From Dyella sp. EPa41 (GTDB lineage: Bacteria; Pseudomonadota; Gammaproteobacteria; Xanthomonadales; Rhodanobacteraceae), in NCBI RefSeq assembly GCF_016586165.1, contig NZ_BCPR01000011.1, forward strand, positions 21,291-85,290: 64,000 bases of DNA, read 5' to 3'. Below the pieces are notes generated by a model, which did no database searches, was not told the DNA's origin, and saw only the letters and a program-made list of their open reading frames with translations. This document shows positions 18,309 to 25,630 of the stretch, piece after piece. Position 1 is the stretch's first letter. Each line of letters opens with the position of its first letter. Both the position numbers and the translations under genes were made by a program.

Positions 18309-18740
18309 TTACGCCGCGGATGATGGGCCGACACGCGGCCATCGCCATGCCTGCCATGCGATCAGCAGCGACAGCATGGCCTCGATCACGCCGAGGAACT
18401 GGTAGAACAGCCATGCACCCGGCATCGAGACCAGGATGATGACGGCGTAGGCCACGCCCAGCACGACGTTGACCCATCGACTCAGCACCGCCGACAGCGC
18501 CAGCGTAAGAAAAACCATCAGGCTCGGAACCGCCATGAGGGCGGCCGTGCCCAGGAGGACACCCTGCGTGGTCGGGCCCAGCGGCCCCATCTGCCCGTTC
18601 AACATGTCCCGCAGGTTGCCGGGCTGGTAGAGCCCGAAATAGTCGCCGTAGATGTAGCAGAACATCAGGCTGGCCCAGAGCGCGGACAGCTTCAGCCTGA
18701 TGGGTATCTTGATGTCTTCGAGCGAAGGGGATGAGGCCAT
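18309..18740 (-). CDS. DUF6326 family membrane protein
   Basis: 143 residues with four hydrophobic helices (about 18-35, 60-83, 88-108, 113-132). The opening block with LSALWASLMFCYIYGDYFGL and the helix-rich remainder fit the DUF6326 family of small membrane proteins, function unknown. Directly downstream of the DUF4386 gene on the same strand (19 bp gap), so probably co-transcribed. Confidence 0.7.
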   Translation of the reverse strand: MASSPSLEDIKIPIRLKLSALWASLMFCYIYGDYFGLYQPGNLRDMLNGQMGPLGPTTQGVLLGTAALMAVPSLMVFLTLALSAVLSRWVNVVLGVAYAVIILVSMPGAWLFYQFLGVIEAMLSLLIAWQAWRWPRVGPSSAA

Positions 18741-18759
18741 GGCGATTCCACGCGTCGGG

Positions 18760-19470
18760 TCAAAGGGGACGGACCGGCGGCACAGGCAGCCCGGTCACGC
18801 GACGAATGCCTGCGAGCAACAACCACAGGCAGCTTCCGATCTCGCCGATGGCCGCAGGCAAGGTCATGTAGTTGGACATGGCCATGTCGCCATAGCCAGG
18901 CAAGACGATGCTGCACACCACGTCGACGACATACCCGGCGCAACCGATCATCAGGAATACTCCGAGGACCCGCGGCAACAGCCCGGAACGCATGACCAGG
19001 AAGCCGAAGGGAAACAGCCACAGCCCCCAGAACAGGCTCGTGACCAGCAGCCCGTGGCTGTATGCGTCGAACGACGAGCGCGCCAGCGCCAGCAGCTCAC
19101 CGGAAGCATGCGTTGCATCACTGCGCTCGAGCAGCGAGAGCAGGTTCAACCGCTCTACCACCGTCATCAAGGCAAGCGGCACGCTGGCAACCACCAGCAG
19201 CACCATGACCGCCGCCACGACCTGATCGACCGCGCGCAAGAGGCGGTAGAGCGCGAAGGCGAGAAAGAGGAACGCCACCTGCTCCACCAGGAAGCTCGCC
19301 ACGCCGTATCGGAGCAGCATTTCGGACGCGGCCATGCGTTCGAGCGTCGCCTGCGGATCGCCGTGGACAACGAGCCGCGAGGGCACGTAGGCCAGGCTGA
19401 AGAAGCCCGTGAGCACCACGATCAGATAGAGCAAGCCGGCCACACGGGCCAGCCGTGATTCCGCATTCAT
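18760..19470 (-). CDS. DUF4386 family membrane protein
   Basis: 236 residues with six predicted transmembrane helices, beginning MNAESRLARVAGLLYLIVVL, the usual start of the DUF4386 family. The frame is open far upstream into repeats, but ATG 19470 agrees with family length. Function unknown; often found with other small membrane proteins. Confidence 0.75.
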   Translation of the reverse strand: MNAESRLARVAGLLYLIVVLTGFFSLAYVPSRLVVHGDPQATLERMAASEMLLRYGVASFLVEQVAFLFLAFALYRLLRAVDQVVAAVMVLLVVASVPLALMTVVERLNLLSLLERSDATHASGELLALARSSFDAYSHGLLVTSLFWGLWLFPFGFLVMRSGLLPRVLGVFLMIGCAGYVVDVVCSIVLPGYGDMAMSNYMTLPAAIGEIGSCLWLLLAGIRRVTGLPVPPVRPL

Positions 19471-20050
19471 TGAACGCTTCCTTGTAGCCCGGTCAGCCAG
19501 CGGCCGGCCCGCGGAAACACACCCGCTGCCGGTGTGGAAGTGCAGCCTGCAACGACACGTTATGACGCCCTGCGTTTCGGCAGCTTGTGCCATTTGGCAT
19601 GGCGGTGGGCTTGGCGCCATGTCGACGATCCAACCAACAACAAAAGGCCCGCCATGAAGGCGGGTGTACAAGGGACTCAGTCGCGTGGCGCCCAGGATGG
19701 TTCGCCCCATCCATGGGGCTCACTCCTCCGCGCTGCGCGCTCCGGGGCCAGCGCTGCGCGCTGTCCAAATTCGTTCCAGACGAATTTGTCGAACGAGGCT
19801 CGTCTCCCGACCCTCCCAGCCAAAAACAAAAGGCCCGCCATCGAGGCGGACTTGTGTACAAGGGACTCAGTCGTGTGGCGCCTAGGATGGTTCGCCCCAT
19901 CCATGGGGCTCACCCCTCCGCGCTGCGCGCTCCGGGGCCAGCGCTGCGCGCTGTCCAAATTCGTTCCAGACGAATTTGTCGAACGAGGCTCGTCTCCCGA
20001 CCCTCCCAGCCAAAAACAAAAGGCCCGCCATCGAGGCGGGCCTTTTGTTT
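19471..20050. other. Gene-free interval left of the island
   Basis: 580 bp without genes. The first 170 bp look unremarkable; the remainder is the 190-bp tandem repeat and the displaced tRNA-Gln terminator hairpin. Open frames on both strands here are translations of the repeat. Confidence 0.7.
19642..20030. repeat. 190-bp tandem repeat, two copies plus partial third
   Basis: Identical landmark AGGGACTCAG lies at 19671 and 19861, a 190-bp period; AGGCCCGCCA recurs at 19645, 19831 and 20021. Each unit contains the inverted elements AAATTCGT / ACGAATTT and GCGCTGCGCGCT, then CCCTCCCAGCCAAAAACAAA, which includes the last bases of the tRNA-Gln gene. Copies differ by a few substitutions and a 4-bp indel. 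Confidence 0.9.
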
Positions 20051-20061
20051 TTTGGCTGGGA
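20004..20061 (-). terminator. Probable ancestral terminator of tRNA-Gln, now 16 kb away
   Basis: Arms TCCCAGCCAAAAACAAAAGG... and ...CCTTTTGTTTTTTGGCTGGG form a near-perfect hairpin of about 26 bp with GGCCCGCC / GGCGGGCC at its tip and a 5-6 nt loop. Read on the minus strand this is what should follow the tRNA-Gln 3' end (…CCAGCCA then A-rich, hairpin, T-rich). The island separates it from the tRNA at 36278-36351. Confidence 0.6.
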
Positions 20062-20065
20062 GACT
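20051..20065. other. attL of the island
   Basis: TTTGGCTGGGAGACT, identical to 36276-36290. The bases to the left continue as the T-rich arm of the displaced terminator; the bases to the right (TACCC) differ from the tRNA body, marking the junction. Confidence 0.85.
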
Positions 20066-20106
20066 TACCCACCCTGTAACAGGGCCTAAGCCATTGACCG
20101 ATAAGT

Positions 20107-20175
20107 CCCTGATGCGCGAGGCAACTCGGTGGGTTTGACCTCCGAAGTTGACCGAGGGTGGGAACGCTATCAGGG
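20107..20175. other. Nested stem structure just inside attL
   Basis: Outer 7-bp arms CCCTGAT (20107-20113) and ATCAGGG (20169-20175), inner 6-bp arms CTCGGT (20125-20130) and ACCGAG (20151-20156). Near repeats GTTTGAC and GTTGAC lie in the loop. It could be an arm-type integrase site or a structured RNA; there is no open frame. Confidence 0.4.
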
Positions 20176-20226
20176 CGCCAGTCTGCAGCCAAGAGCCACG
20201 CCGCCCATGGCTTCCAATAAGTAAGG

Positions 20227-20346
20227 GAGCGGTGCCTGGATTTGAACCAGGACCTGTCACGTTTTAGGATGAACTTGCCCGTTCACTCCCAGACCGCCTC
20301 CGCGGCGACCATTGCGTGACCGCTCTATCCATTGAGCTACACCGCT
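20227..20346 (-). tRNA. tRNA-like gene with an expanded (55-nt) anticodon loop
   Basis: Read on the minus strand: acceptor AGCGGTG pairs with CACCGCT (7 bp), D arm GCTC-AATGGATA-GAGC, anticodon stem GTCAC / GTGAC, T arm CCTGG-TTCAAAT-CCAGG. Between the anticodon-stem strands lie 55 nt rather than 7. The insert folds into GGTCGCC-GCGGA-GGCGGTC and TGAAC-GGGCAA-GTTCA. CTAAAAC before the 3' strand would read as an AAA anticodon, and TCCT nearby recalls Arg(CCU); neither is convincing. CCA is not fully encoded. Either a tRNA with an unusual insertion, a tRNA-derived RNA, or a pseudogene. All stems are perfect apart from wobbles in the insert, which argues against decay. Confidence 0.6.
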
Positions 20347-20350
20347 TTTT

Positions 20351-20875
20351 TCATTTCACAACTTTTAGCTGAGGCTTCCGGCGTTTTGCGCGTTCGGTTG
20401 CCTCGGCCATACGCCGCTTCTTTTCCTCAATGCGTTCCAAGGCGAAGGGGGTGGCGGCTTCAATCAAGCCAGCAAACGAATACTGGTTGGTGGTGGTGCC
20501 ACCTTTCTTTGTGCTGCGCCGTGTTCGGGTGATGAACCCTGCTCCACTAAGTTTGGTAATCCGACGCTGGATAGTGCGAGGGTGCACGCCAATCGCAGCA
20601 GCAATCGTGGCTTTCGAAGGATGGGGCGCATTGCCTGCTTTCCACCAGTAGCCAGCCAAATGAAGAATGATATTGATGTCCAGCGGATCCAGCCCTAGGG
20701 CGTTCTGCCGTTCAAAAATGACCGACGGGATCGCCGTCCAGCCAGCATCTGTCAGCGGCTTCGACCACTTTTTCTCGACCTCAGAAATGTCTTCTGCGTT
20801 TTGCTCTTTGGTGTCTGCCATGGTCGCGTCGTCGTGATGCTTGTTCGTTGGATCAATGGTGATCCTGGTCTCCAT
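20351..20875 (-). CDS. Winged-helix/HTH_36-type protein, possibly replication or control protein
   Basis: 174 residues. After a charged N-terminus, residues 50-130 contain a helix-turn-helix block (SKATIAAAIGVHPRTIQRRI, then KLSGAGFI) of the kind in HTH_36 and plasmid/ICE replication initiator-like proteins; the C-terminus is Lys/Arg rich. Close to attL and 4 bp downstream of the tRNA-like gene's 5' end on the same strand, so the RNA may be co-transcribed. No Rep catalytic motif is visible. DNA binding is likely; precise role unknown. Confidence 0.65.
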   Translation of the reverse strand: METRITIDPTNKHHDDATMADTKEQNAEDISEVEKKWSKPLTDAGWTAIPSVIFERQNALGLDPLDINIILHLAGYWWKAGNAPHPSKATIAAAIGVHPRTIQRRITKLSGAGFITRTRRSTKKGGTTTNQYSFAGLIEAATPFALERIEEKKRRMAEATERAKRRKPQLKVVK

Positions 20876-21268
20876 CGCAAAACAATACTTTTGCCCCTAC
20901 CCCCCAGCGACAGCAGCGCCTCCCTCTCATAGGTCTAATGGGTGTGGTTTCAAATGGGCGTCTGCTTACACCAAGGGGTCTACTTTGGGAGACAACAGCA
21001 CCCCTAGGCTACCGGACACATCTGCCTCCCCCTAGAGGCACTGATGCCCCCGGCATGGGAGATCAGACGTTGCAAATCACGGCCAATATCTGGTGCCGGT
21101 CACGTCCAGCGCTCGATATTGGCCCGCCCGCGTGGGCATATTTAGGCAGGCGTGACACCAAGCTGGGCACCATTGGGGCAATCACACGCGCCGAACTTCG
21201 GATTCTATTGACACGCGCAACTTTTAAGTGATGAAATCCGCCTCAACGCAACTCTACAGGCGTAGTCC
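20876..21268. promoter_or_regulatory. Intergenic control region between divergent genes
   Basis: 393 bp without a gene. It holds a perfect 10-bp inverted repeat GGCCAATATC (21081-21090) / GATATTGGCC (21115-21124) with a 24-bp spacer, a candidate operator, and a TTGACA at 21208-21213 that could be the -35 of the rightward operon (a weak ATGAAA lies 17 bp on). The leftward HTH gene must be transcribed from here too. Confidence 0.5.
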
Positions 21269-21901
21269 TTGGATAAGCCCACCATTCAGCAGTTACTCCT
21301 GGCCCACCTGTCCCGCGATTTGGTGCTCAACGTCGAGGAGCTGCTGGAAACCGGTGCGCAGCGTGCCTTTGGCAAGGCCAAAGGGATGAATGATGGGCAT
21401 CTCCCCAGCGTGGTCGGCCAGCTTCGTCACTTCCACATGAACGAAGGGTTTGCCGCCGCCCTGGAAGGATCGGGCGCCTTCCCCACGCCGATCAAGGGCA
21501 ATTCGCTGGTTACGGGCCGGGCGGGCATCTTCCAGCTCGGCCGTTTCAACCTCCGGCAGGGGCCTTGGTACAACGCTCGTCGCAGTGCCAAACGGCGTGT
21601 GATGGCGCAGGCCAACGCTGCCATTGAACCTCTGGTGCAGGGTGGCCTCTTTGACAGCCAGAAGCCCATCGCCACCGGGTCCGTATTCTTTGTCTGCATT
21701 TTCAGTGCATCGCTCGAACATGGCGAGAAGCCCATGTCGATCGAGATCGCCGTGCCCAATCAGCATATGACTGACTGGCTTTTCCACGAGCCTGTTTCGC
21801 TGTTTGTTCAACGTTACAACGATGTCGCCGTTCAAGATGACCGCGCAGTACCGATGTTGAAGACCCAACAGAAGACGGGCTCAAACCCAGAAGGGACGTA
21901 G
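21269..21901 (+). CDS. Unknown protein in operon with XRE-ImmA gene
   Basis: 210 residues from a TTG codon (D-K-P-T follow). I do not recognise the family. It looks soluble and globular: an N-terminal helical half, a basic stretch NARRSAKRRVMAQ near 106-118, and beta-rich C-terminal segments with FFVCIF near 145. The next gene starts 2 bp after its stop with GAAGGGA spanning the junction, so the two are coupled. By analogy with XRE-protease pairs, it may be the partner that the downstream regulator controls (inference). Confidence 0.65.
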   Translation: MDKPTIQQLLLAHLSRDLVLNVEELLETGAQRAFGKAKGMNDGHLPSVVGQLRHFHMNEGFAAALEGSGAFPTPIKGNSLVTGRAGIFQLGRFNLRQGPWYNARRSAKRRVMAQANAAIEPLVQGGLFDSQKPIATGSVFFVCIFSASLEHGEKPMSIEIAVPNQHMTDWLFHEPVSLFVQRYNDVAVQDDRAVPMLKTQQKTGSNPEGT

Positions 21902-21903
21902 CC

Positions 21904-23118
21904 ATGACGCGGGGAATTAACGGGTTTCAGCCAGGGCGCTTAGCGCAAATCCTGGCCATAAGGCGTTTGTCGCAGGTGCAGGTCGCCACCATGGTTGGCG
22001 TGTCCCCCTCCACCATCAGCAAGTGGCGGGTGGGGCCCCAAGCCCCCGAAGCGGACAAGCTGGAAAGGCTGGCCTCGGTGGTCAATGTCCAGCCCGAATG
22101 GTTTACGCGGCCAATCCAAGAAAAGACAACCACCCCGCTCTTTCGCAGCAATGCCTCTGCGCACAAAGCTGCGCGTGAAATGCTGGAAGGTCGGTTGGAG
22201 TGGGCTCAGGAGATCGCTGCCAGCCTGGAAGAGTTCGTGGACTTCCCCGCAGTGCATTTTCCCGAGAAAACGTTTACAAACCCGGAAGAAATCACCCCGG
22301 AAGACATTGAGGCTGCTGCTCAGGACTGCCGTGACCTCTGGCGCCTTGGCTCGGGCCCCATCCCAGATGTCGCCCTTGCGCTTGAGAACGCCGGCGCCAT
22401 CCTTATCCGGGAGGAAACGGGGGTCGCGCAGATTGAAGGACTTTCCGCGTGGAGCCGCAGGCTTCAACGGCCACTCGTTCTTCTTGCTGCCGACAAAGAC
22501 AACGGTTTTCGCAGTCGCTTTGACGCCGCCCACGAATTGGGGCATGTGGTCCTCCACAAGCACATCCCAAGGGCCACCGAAAGGCTCCGCCACAATGAAA
22601 TGGAGAAGCAAGCTCACCGGTTCGCCGGAGCATTTCTCCTACCGGCGGAAAGTTTTTCCGCTGAGATCCGGCTGCCAGTGACACTGGATAGCCTGCTTCT
22701 CCTCAAACAGCGTTGGGGGGTCTCTGTTGCTGCCTTGGTGATGCGGCTGGATGCCCTTGGGTTAATTTCAGAAGAGGACAAACTGTCTCTGTTCAAGCGC
22801 CGTTCTGCTCGTTGGGGCGTCAAGTCGGAACCAGGTGATGACGGCCGCATCCCAGAAAAACCCAGGCTGCTCAAAAGAACCATCGAACTCTTGCTGTCCT
22901 CCAACACGATGCCCGCAGATGGGATTGCTCGCCATTTTGGGCTCTCAGCGCAAGACATCGAAATGCTCGCTGGCTTACCCGAGGGCTTTTTGAGCAACGA
23001 CAAGGCAGACGTGATCCCGTTGTCGGGCTTGCGCATCAGACAGCAACCCGAGACTGCGGAAGCTGGCATTTCCACTGGAACCGTGCTCGCCTTCCAACGG
23101 CGAAGTAAAGGCCGCTAG
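21904..23118 (+). CDS. XRE-family regulator fused to ImmA/IrrE metallopeptidase
   Basis: 404 residues. Residues 9-66 are a Cro/C1-type HTH (VATMVGVSPSTISKWRVG). Residues 185-265 form an M78 ImmA/IrrE peptidase with the zinc motif H210-ELG-H214 and the trailing FAGAFLLP. The C-terminal 100 residues resemble a second helical regulatory part. Such proteins sense a signal (DNA damage or phage) and cleave a repressor or regulate a linked gene; here they could control island excision or a toxin partner (21269-21901). A terminator follows. Confidence 0.85.
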   Translation: MTRGINGFQPGRLAQILAIRRLSQVQVATMVGVSPSTISKWRVGPQAPEADKLERLASVVNVQPEWFTRPIQEKTTTPLFRSNASAHKAAREMLEGRLEWAQEIAASLEEFVDFPAVHFPEKTFTNPEEITPEDIEAAAQDCRDLWRLGSGPIPDVALALENAGAILIREETGVAQIEGLSAWSRRLQRPLVLLAADKDNGFRSRFDAAHELGHVVLHKHIPRATERLRHNEMEKQAHRFAGAFLLPAESFSAEIRLPVTLDSLLLLKQRWGVSVAALVMRLDALGLISEEDKLSLFKRRSARWGVKSEPGDDGRIPEKPRLLKRTIELLLSSNTMPADGIARHFGLSAQDIEMLAGLPEGFLSNDKADVIPLSGLRIRQQPETAEAGISTGTVLAFQRRSKGR

Positions 23119-23130
23119 TCGTAATGATCG

Positions 23131-23157
23131 GGCCGCCTAGTTAGGCGGCCTTTTTAT
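23131..23157 (+). terminator. Terminator of the XRE-ImmA operon
   Basis: GGCCGCCTA / TAGGCGGCC hairpin followed by TTTTT, 12 bp after the stop codon. Closes the rightward operon before the convergent 23186-23932 gene. Confidence 0.88.
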
Positions 23158-23185
23158 CTGGTTTTAGCGGCACCACTGCCTTGGT

Positions 23186-23932
23186 TCATGGCAGGTGTTG
23201 CGCGTGGGCCTCCGCGAGCTCCCCTCGTAGAAGCTCCACCATTTCCAGATATTCCTTCCCAGGCTCCTCGCCTCGAAGCACTTGGAGTTGCCCCTGCAAG
23301 ATGGACATGCGGATATCACTCAACGCAGCCGCGTATAGCTCCGATGGCGGCGATAACGTGGTCCAGAACGCTCGATCCAAACGCACCACACTGTCCTGTT
23401 GGATGATGCCGCCACTGCGTGGCAAGAAGACCAACTGGGGATACACCAGGCACTCAGCCCGCGCGGCGATTGTCACCGTCATGGCTCTCGGCTCCGTCGG
23501 TGTCGAAACGGAGTAAGCGGGTGCCACAAGATATGACGGCCGCTGAAAAGCGTTCCTGGCTCTGTCTCTCTCACTCGACGGCAGGTGGTTGTCAGGTATG
23601 CCATCGGCCACCGCCAGGACCACACACCTACGGGCCTTTGCCCGAATAGCCAAAAGCTCCTCGCATTCACCGAGCTTCAATTTCAAAATCGGGAGCCGAT
23701 TTTTGGGCCGGAAATCCTTGGAGGCGTCAATCGGCCGGATTTCCCCTCCCACCGCAGCGTGACTGTTTTGATCGGCACGCGCAGCATCGAAGAGGTGTAG
23801 CGGATGGCCAAATTCGGGAGTAACGGTCAGGACAAGCTGGCCGACAACGGGAGGGCCCACGGTCGAGATTGATGGGCCCGAGTGATAGACCGGCAAGATG
23901 TCGTGGATGTCCGTTCCGTTGCCGAAGCCCAC
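23186..23932 (-). CDS. Unknown protein, downstream partner of the Panacea-like gene
   Basis: 248 residues, GTG start supported by a perfect AGGAGG six bases upstream, 10 bp after the stop of 23943-24665. No known domain recognised. It is soluble and mixed alpha/beta, with a C-terminal helical segment (EPGKEYLEMVELLRGELAEAHAQ). Because Panacea antitoxins are encoded beside variable toxins, this is a candidate toxin or effector, but nothing in the sequence itself demonstrates toxicity. Confidence 0.7.
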   Translation of the reverse strand: MGFGNGTDIHDILPVYHSGPSISTVGPPVVGQLVLTVTPEFGHPLHLFDAARADQNSHAAVGGEIRPIDASKDFRPKNRLPILKLKLGECEELLAIRAKARRCVVLAVADGIPDNHLPSSERDRARNAFQRPSYLVAPAYSVSTPTEPRAMTVTIAARAECLVYPQLVFLPRSGGIIQQDSVVRLDRAFWTTLSPPSELYAAALSDIRMSILQGQLQVLRGEEPGKEYLEMVELLRGELAEAHAQHLP

Positions 23933-23942
23933 GACAGCCTCC

Positions 23943-24665
23943 TCAGATCAAACGGGCGTCAAATGGGATATGGCCGTTGCTGGTCACATCTTCGGCATCC
24001 GCCTCAGCCATGGCACGGGAAAAGGCGCCGTCATAAATCGGACGATGGGCAGCCATGGCCCGATCCGAGGCCCTACCCACCTCGAATTTCTTTCTCATGG
24101 CCTCGCTCAACTCTAAAAGGCGCATGATCTTGGCTGGGTCTTTGATGTGCGTATGACGGTGAGGGGTTTGCTCGCCCTCGATCGCCAATCCCTGAAAATC
24201 AAGCTGATCCCCGGGAGACGCATCCCGCATGGGCGTCGTTTTGAAATAGACGTAGTCCAGCAGTTTGCCCAAATCATTGGCGTATTTGCTGATGTAGCCC
24301 GCAAACCGAGACGCCAAAGAGCCCGACAACCCCAGATCGGTCACTCTCGGTCCGATCGGATATTCCCCGAGCCAAAAGAGGGCGAACTCCTTGTTTTTCG
24401 ACTCGCCCGCCTTGGACTGAATAACCCCCTGGACACCAAGCTCATCAATGGCCGAAGCCAAATCTGTCGCAAATGGCCCATAGTGGTGCAGATACCAATG
24501 GGCACCACTGAGGGTCTGCCCGCCGTGTCCCTCGGCATACAGGCAGTCCAACAGATACACCAACTTGGTCAAACTGGTTTTAGAAATGCCGCGCACACCC
24601 GCCTGTTTGGCCTCCTGTAAGACGGCCAAGACGGCGGAACGCATCGTGGGGCTGACGGCAGGCAT
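23943..24665 (-). CDS. Panacea/SocA-like (DUF4065) domain protein
   Basis: 240 residues. Residues 25-75 (LTKLVYLLDCLYAEGHGGQT, then WYLHHYGPFATDLASAIDEL) fit the Panacea/SocA fold, the antitoxin-chaperone domain that neutralises many unrelated toxins by direct binding. The protein is longer than minimal Panacea antitoxins, with an extra C-terminal helical part. Tightly coupled to the unknown gene 23186-23932. Similarity judged by eye, so the domain call is moderate. Confidence 0.6.
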   Translation of the reverse strand: MPAVSPTMRSAVLAVLQEAKQAGVRGISKTSLTKLVYLLDCLYAEGHGGQTLSGAHWYLHHYGPFATDLASAIDELGVQGVIQSKAGESKNKEFALFWLGEYPIGPRVTDLGLSGSLASRFAGYISKYANDLGKLLDYVYFKTTPMRDASPGDQLDFQGLAIEGEQTPHRHTHIKDPAKIMRLLELSEAMRKKFEVGRASDRAMAAHRPIYDGAFSRAMAEADAEDVTSNGHIPFDARLI

Positions 24666-24774
24666 AGGCGGCAGCTAGGGAATAGAACTCAACATTATAG
24701 CAAGCCCATGTTTGAGGGGAGTTTGACCGTCTCTACCCAACCATAAAGCGCAAATAGCGCAAGCCCTGGTCCAA

Positions 24775-25095
24775 CTATGGTTTTGGCTTCATGAGGGCCT
24801 TGGCCGGGGTCAGACCGGCCGCGATCCGGCGATCCAGTTCGACGATCACGGCAGGCCAGTCCGCACCGTACAAGTTCACCAAGTCTCGGACCACCAGCAG
24901 ATCCAGGCCCCTGGCACCGTTTTCCATTTCAGAGATCCCGGCCTGGGTGATGCCCACGGCTGCGGCGGCTTGCGCTTGGGTCAGGCCGGCCGCCAGCCGG
25001 AGCTCCCTGAGCAACTGAGCCACCACCCGGTGCTCCGGTCGGTGAACGGAGGTGGGTTTGGGCTTCGACTTCGGCGTTTTGGGCGGGCTGACCAT
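24775..25095 (-). CDS. Small XRE-family DNA-binding protein
   Basis: 106 residues with a Pro/Lys-rich N-terminal tail and a Cro/C1-type HTH at about residues 25-80 (LTQAQAAAAVGITQAGISEM). Likely an autonomous repressor or an antitoxin without an adjacent toxin. Separated by 109 bp from the Panacea-like gene and divergent from the lipoprotein gene, whose AT-rich promoter region (25110-25160) it could control. Confidence 0.8.
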   Translation of the reverse strand: MVSPPKTPKSKPKPTSVHRPEHRVVAQLLRELRLAAGLTQAQAAAAVGITQAGISEMENGARGLDLLVVRDLVNLYGADWPAVIVELDRRIAAGLTPAKALMKPKP

Positions 25096-25271
25096 ACCGC
25101 CACGCTACGCATCAGGCGTAGATATTCATTTTTACTATGTTCATTTGTTTTTCGTATATTTGGCGTAACGGAATGAGCGGCTGCATGTGGCATCCCCTCT
25201 TCCCGACGCCAACGCCGGGCAGGTGACGTTTGGCGCCCCTTCTCCACCTGCCTCGATACAGGGACCGACAC

Positions 25272-25619
25272 ATGAAGTTCGGATGGAAAACCGCTTTGAC
25301 GTTGTTCGCGGCGGTGCTACTGGCTGGTTGCGCCACCACCATGGGACGTGACTACGACCAGAGCAAGGTCGCGCAGTTTGTGCCGCATCAAACGACGATG
25401 AATCAAGTCATCGCAGCCCTGGGGCAGCCGCAAGAACGGGAAACCGAAAGCGACGGCACCACGCGCCTCCACTATCAGGTCATCGTCAGCAAGTCGTCCG
25501 TGGGCGATTACATCCCCTTTGCCCCGGTCAAAGCAAACGTTTCCGACAAAGATACCTACCTCTTTTTCGACCGCAACGGGACATTCCTGCGGGCTGAAAA
25601 CACCCAGTCAAACGAGTGA
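25272..25619 (+). CDS. SmpA/OmlA-like outer membrane lipoprotein
   Basis: 115 residues with a lipoprotein signal: KFGWK, a hydrophobic core, and lipobox LAGC with Cys near residue 20. The mature part contains QTTMNQVIAALGQPQE, the SmpA/OmlA-like (BamE fold) motif, and a two-strand C-terminus. Cargo of the island; could modify the surface or contribute to entry exclusion (inference). Next gene begins 11 bp downstream. Confidence 0.75.
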   Translation: MKFGWKTALTLFAAVLLAGCATTMGRDYDQSKVAQFVPHQTTMNQVIAALGQPQERETESDGTTRLHYQVIVSKSSVGDYIPFAPVKANVSDKDTYLFFDRNGTFLRAENTQSNE

Positions 25620-25630
25620 AGGGAATCAGC

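Noticed and set aside
19534..20192. Overlapping open frames on both strands in the tandem repeat
   Set aside because: Repeated blocks with identical peptide strings in several frames come from the 190-bp repeat; no ribosome sites.
20227..20346. Group I intron in a tRNA gene
   Set aside because: The insertion is about 48 nt, whereas group I introns need roughly 200 nt or more with a conserved core that is absent.
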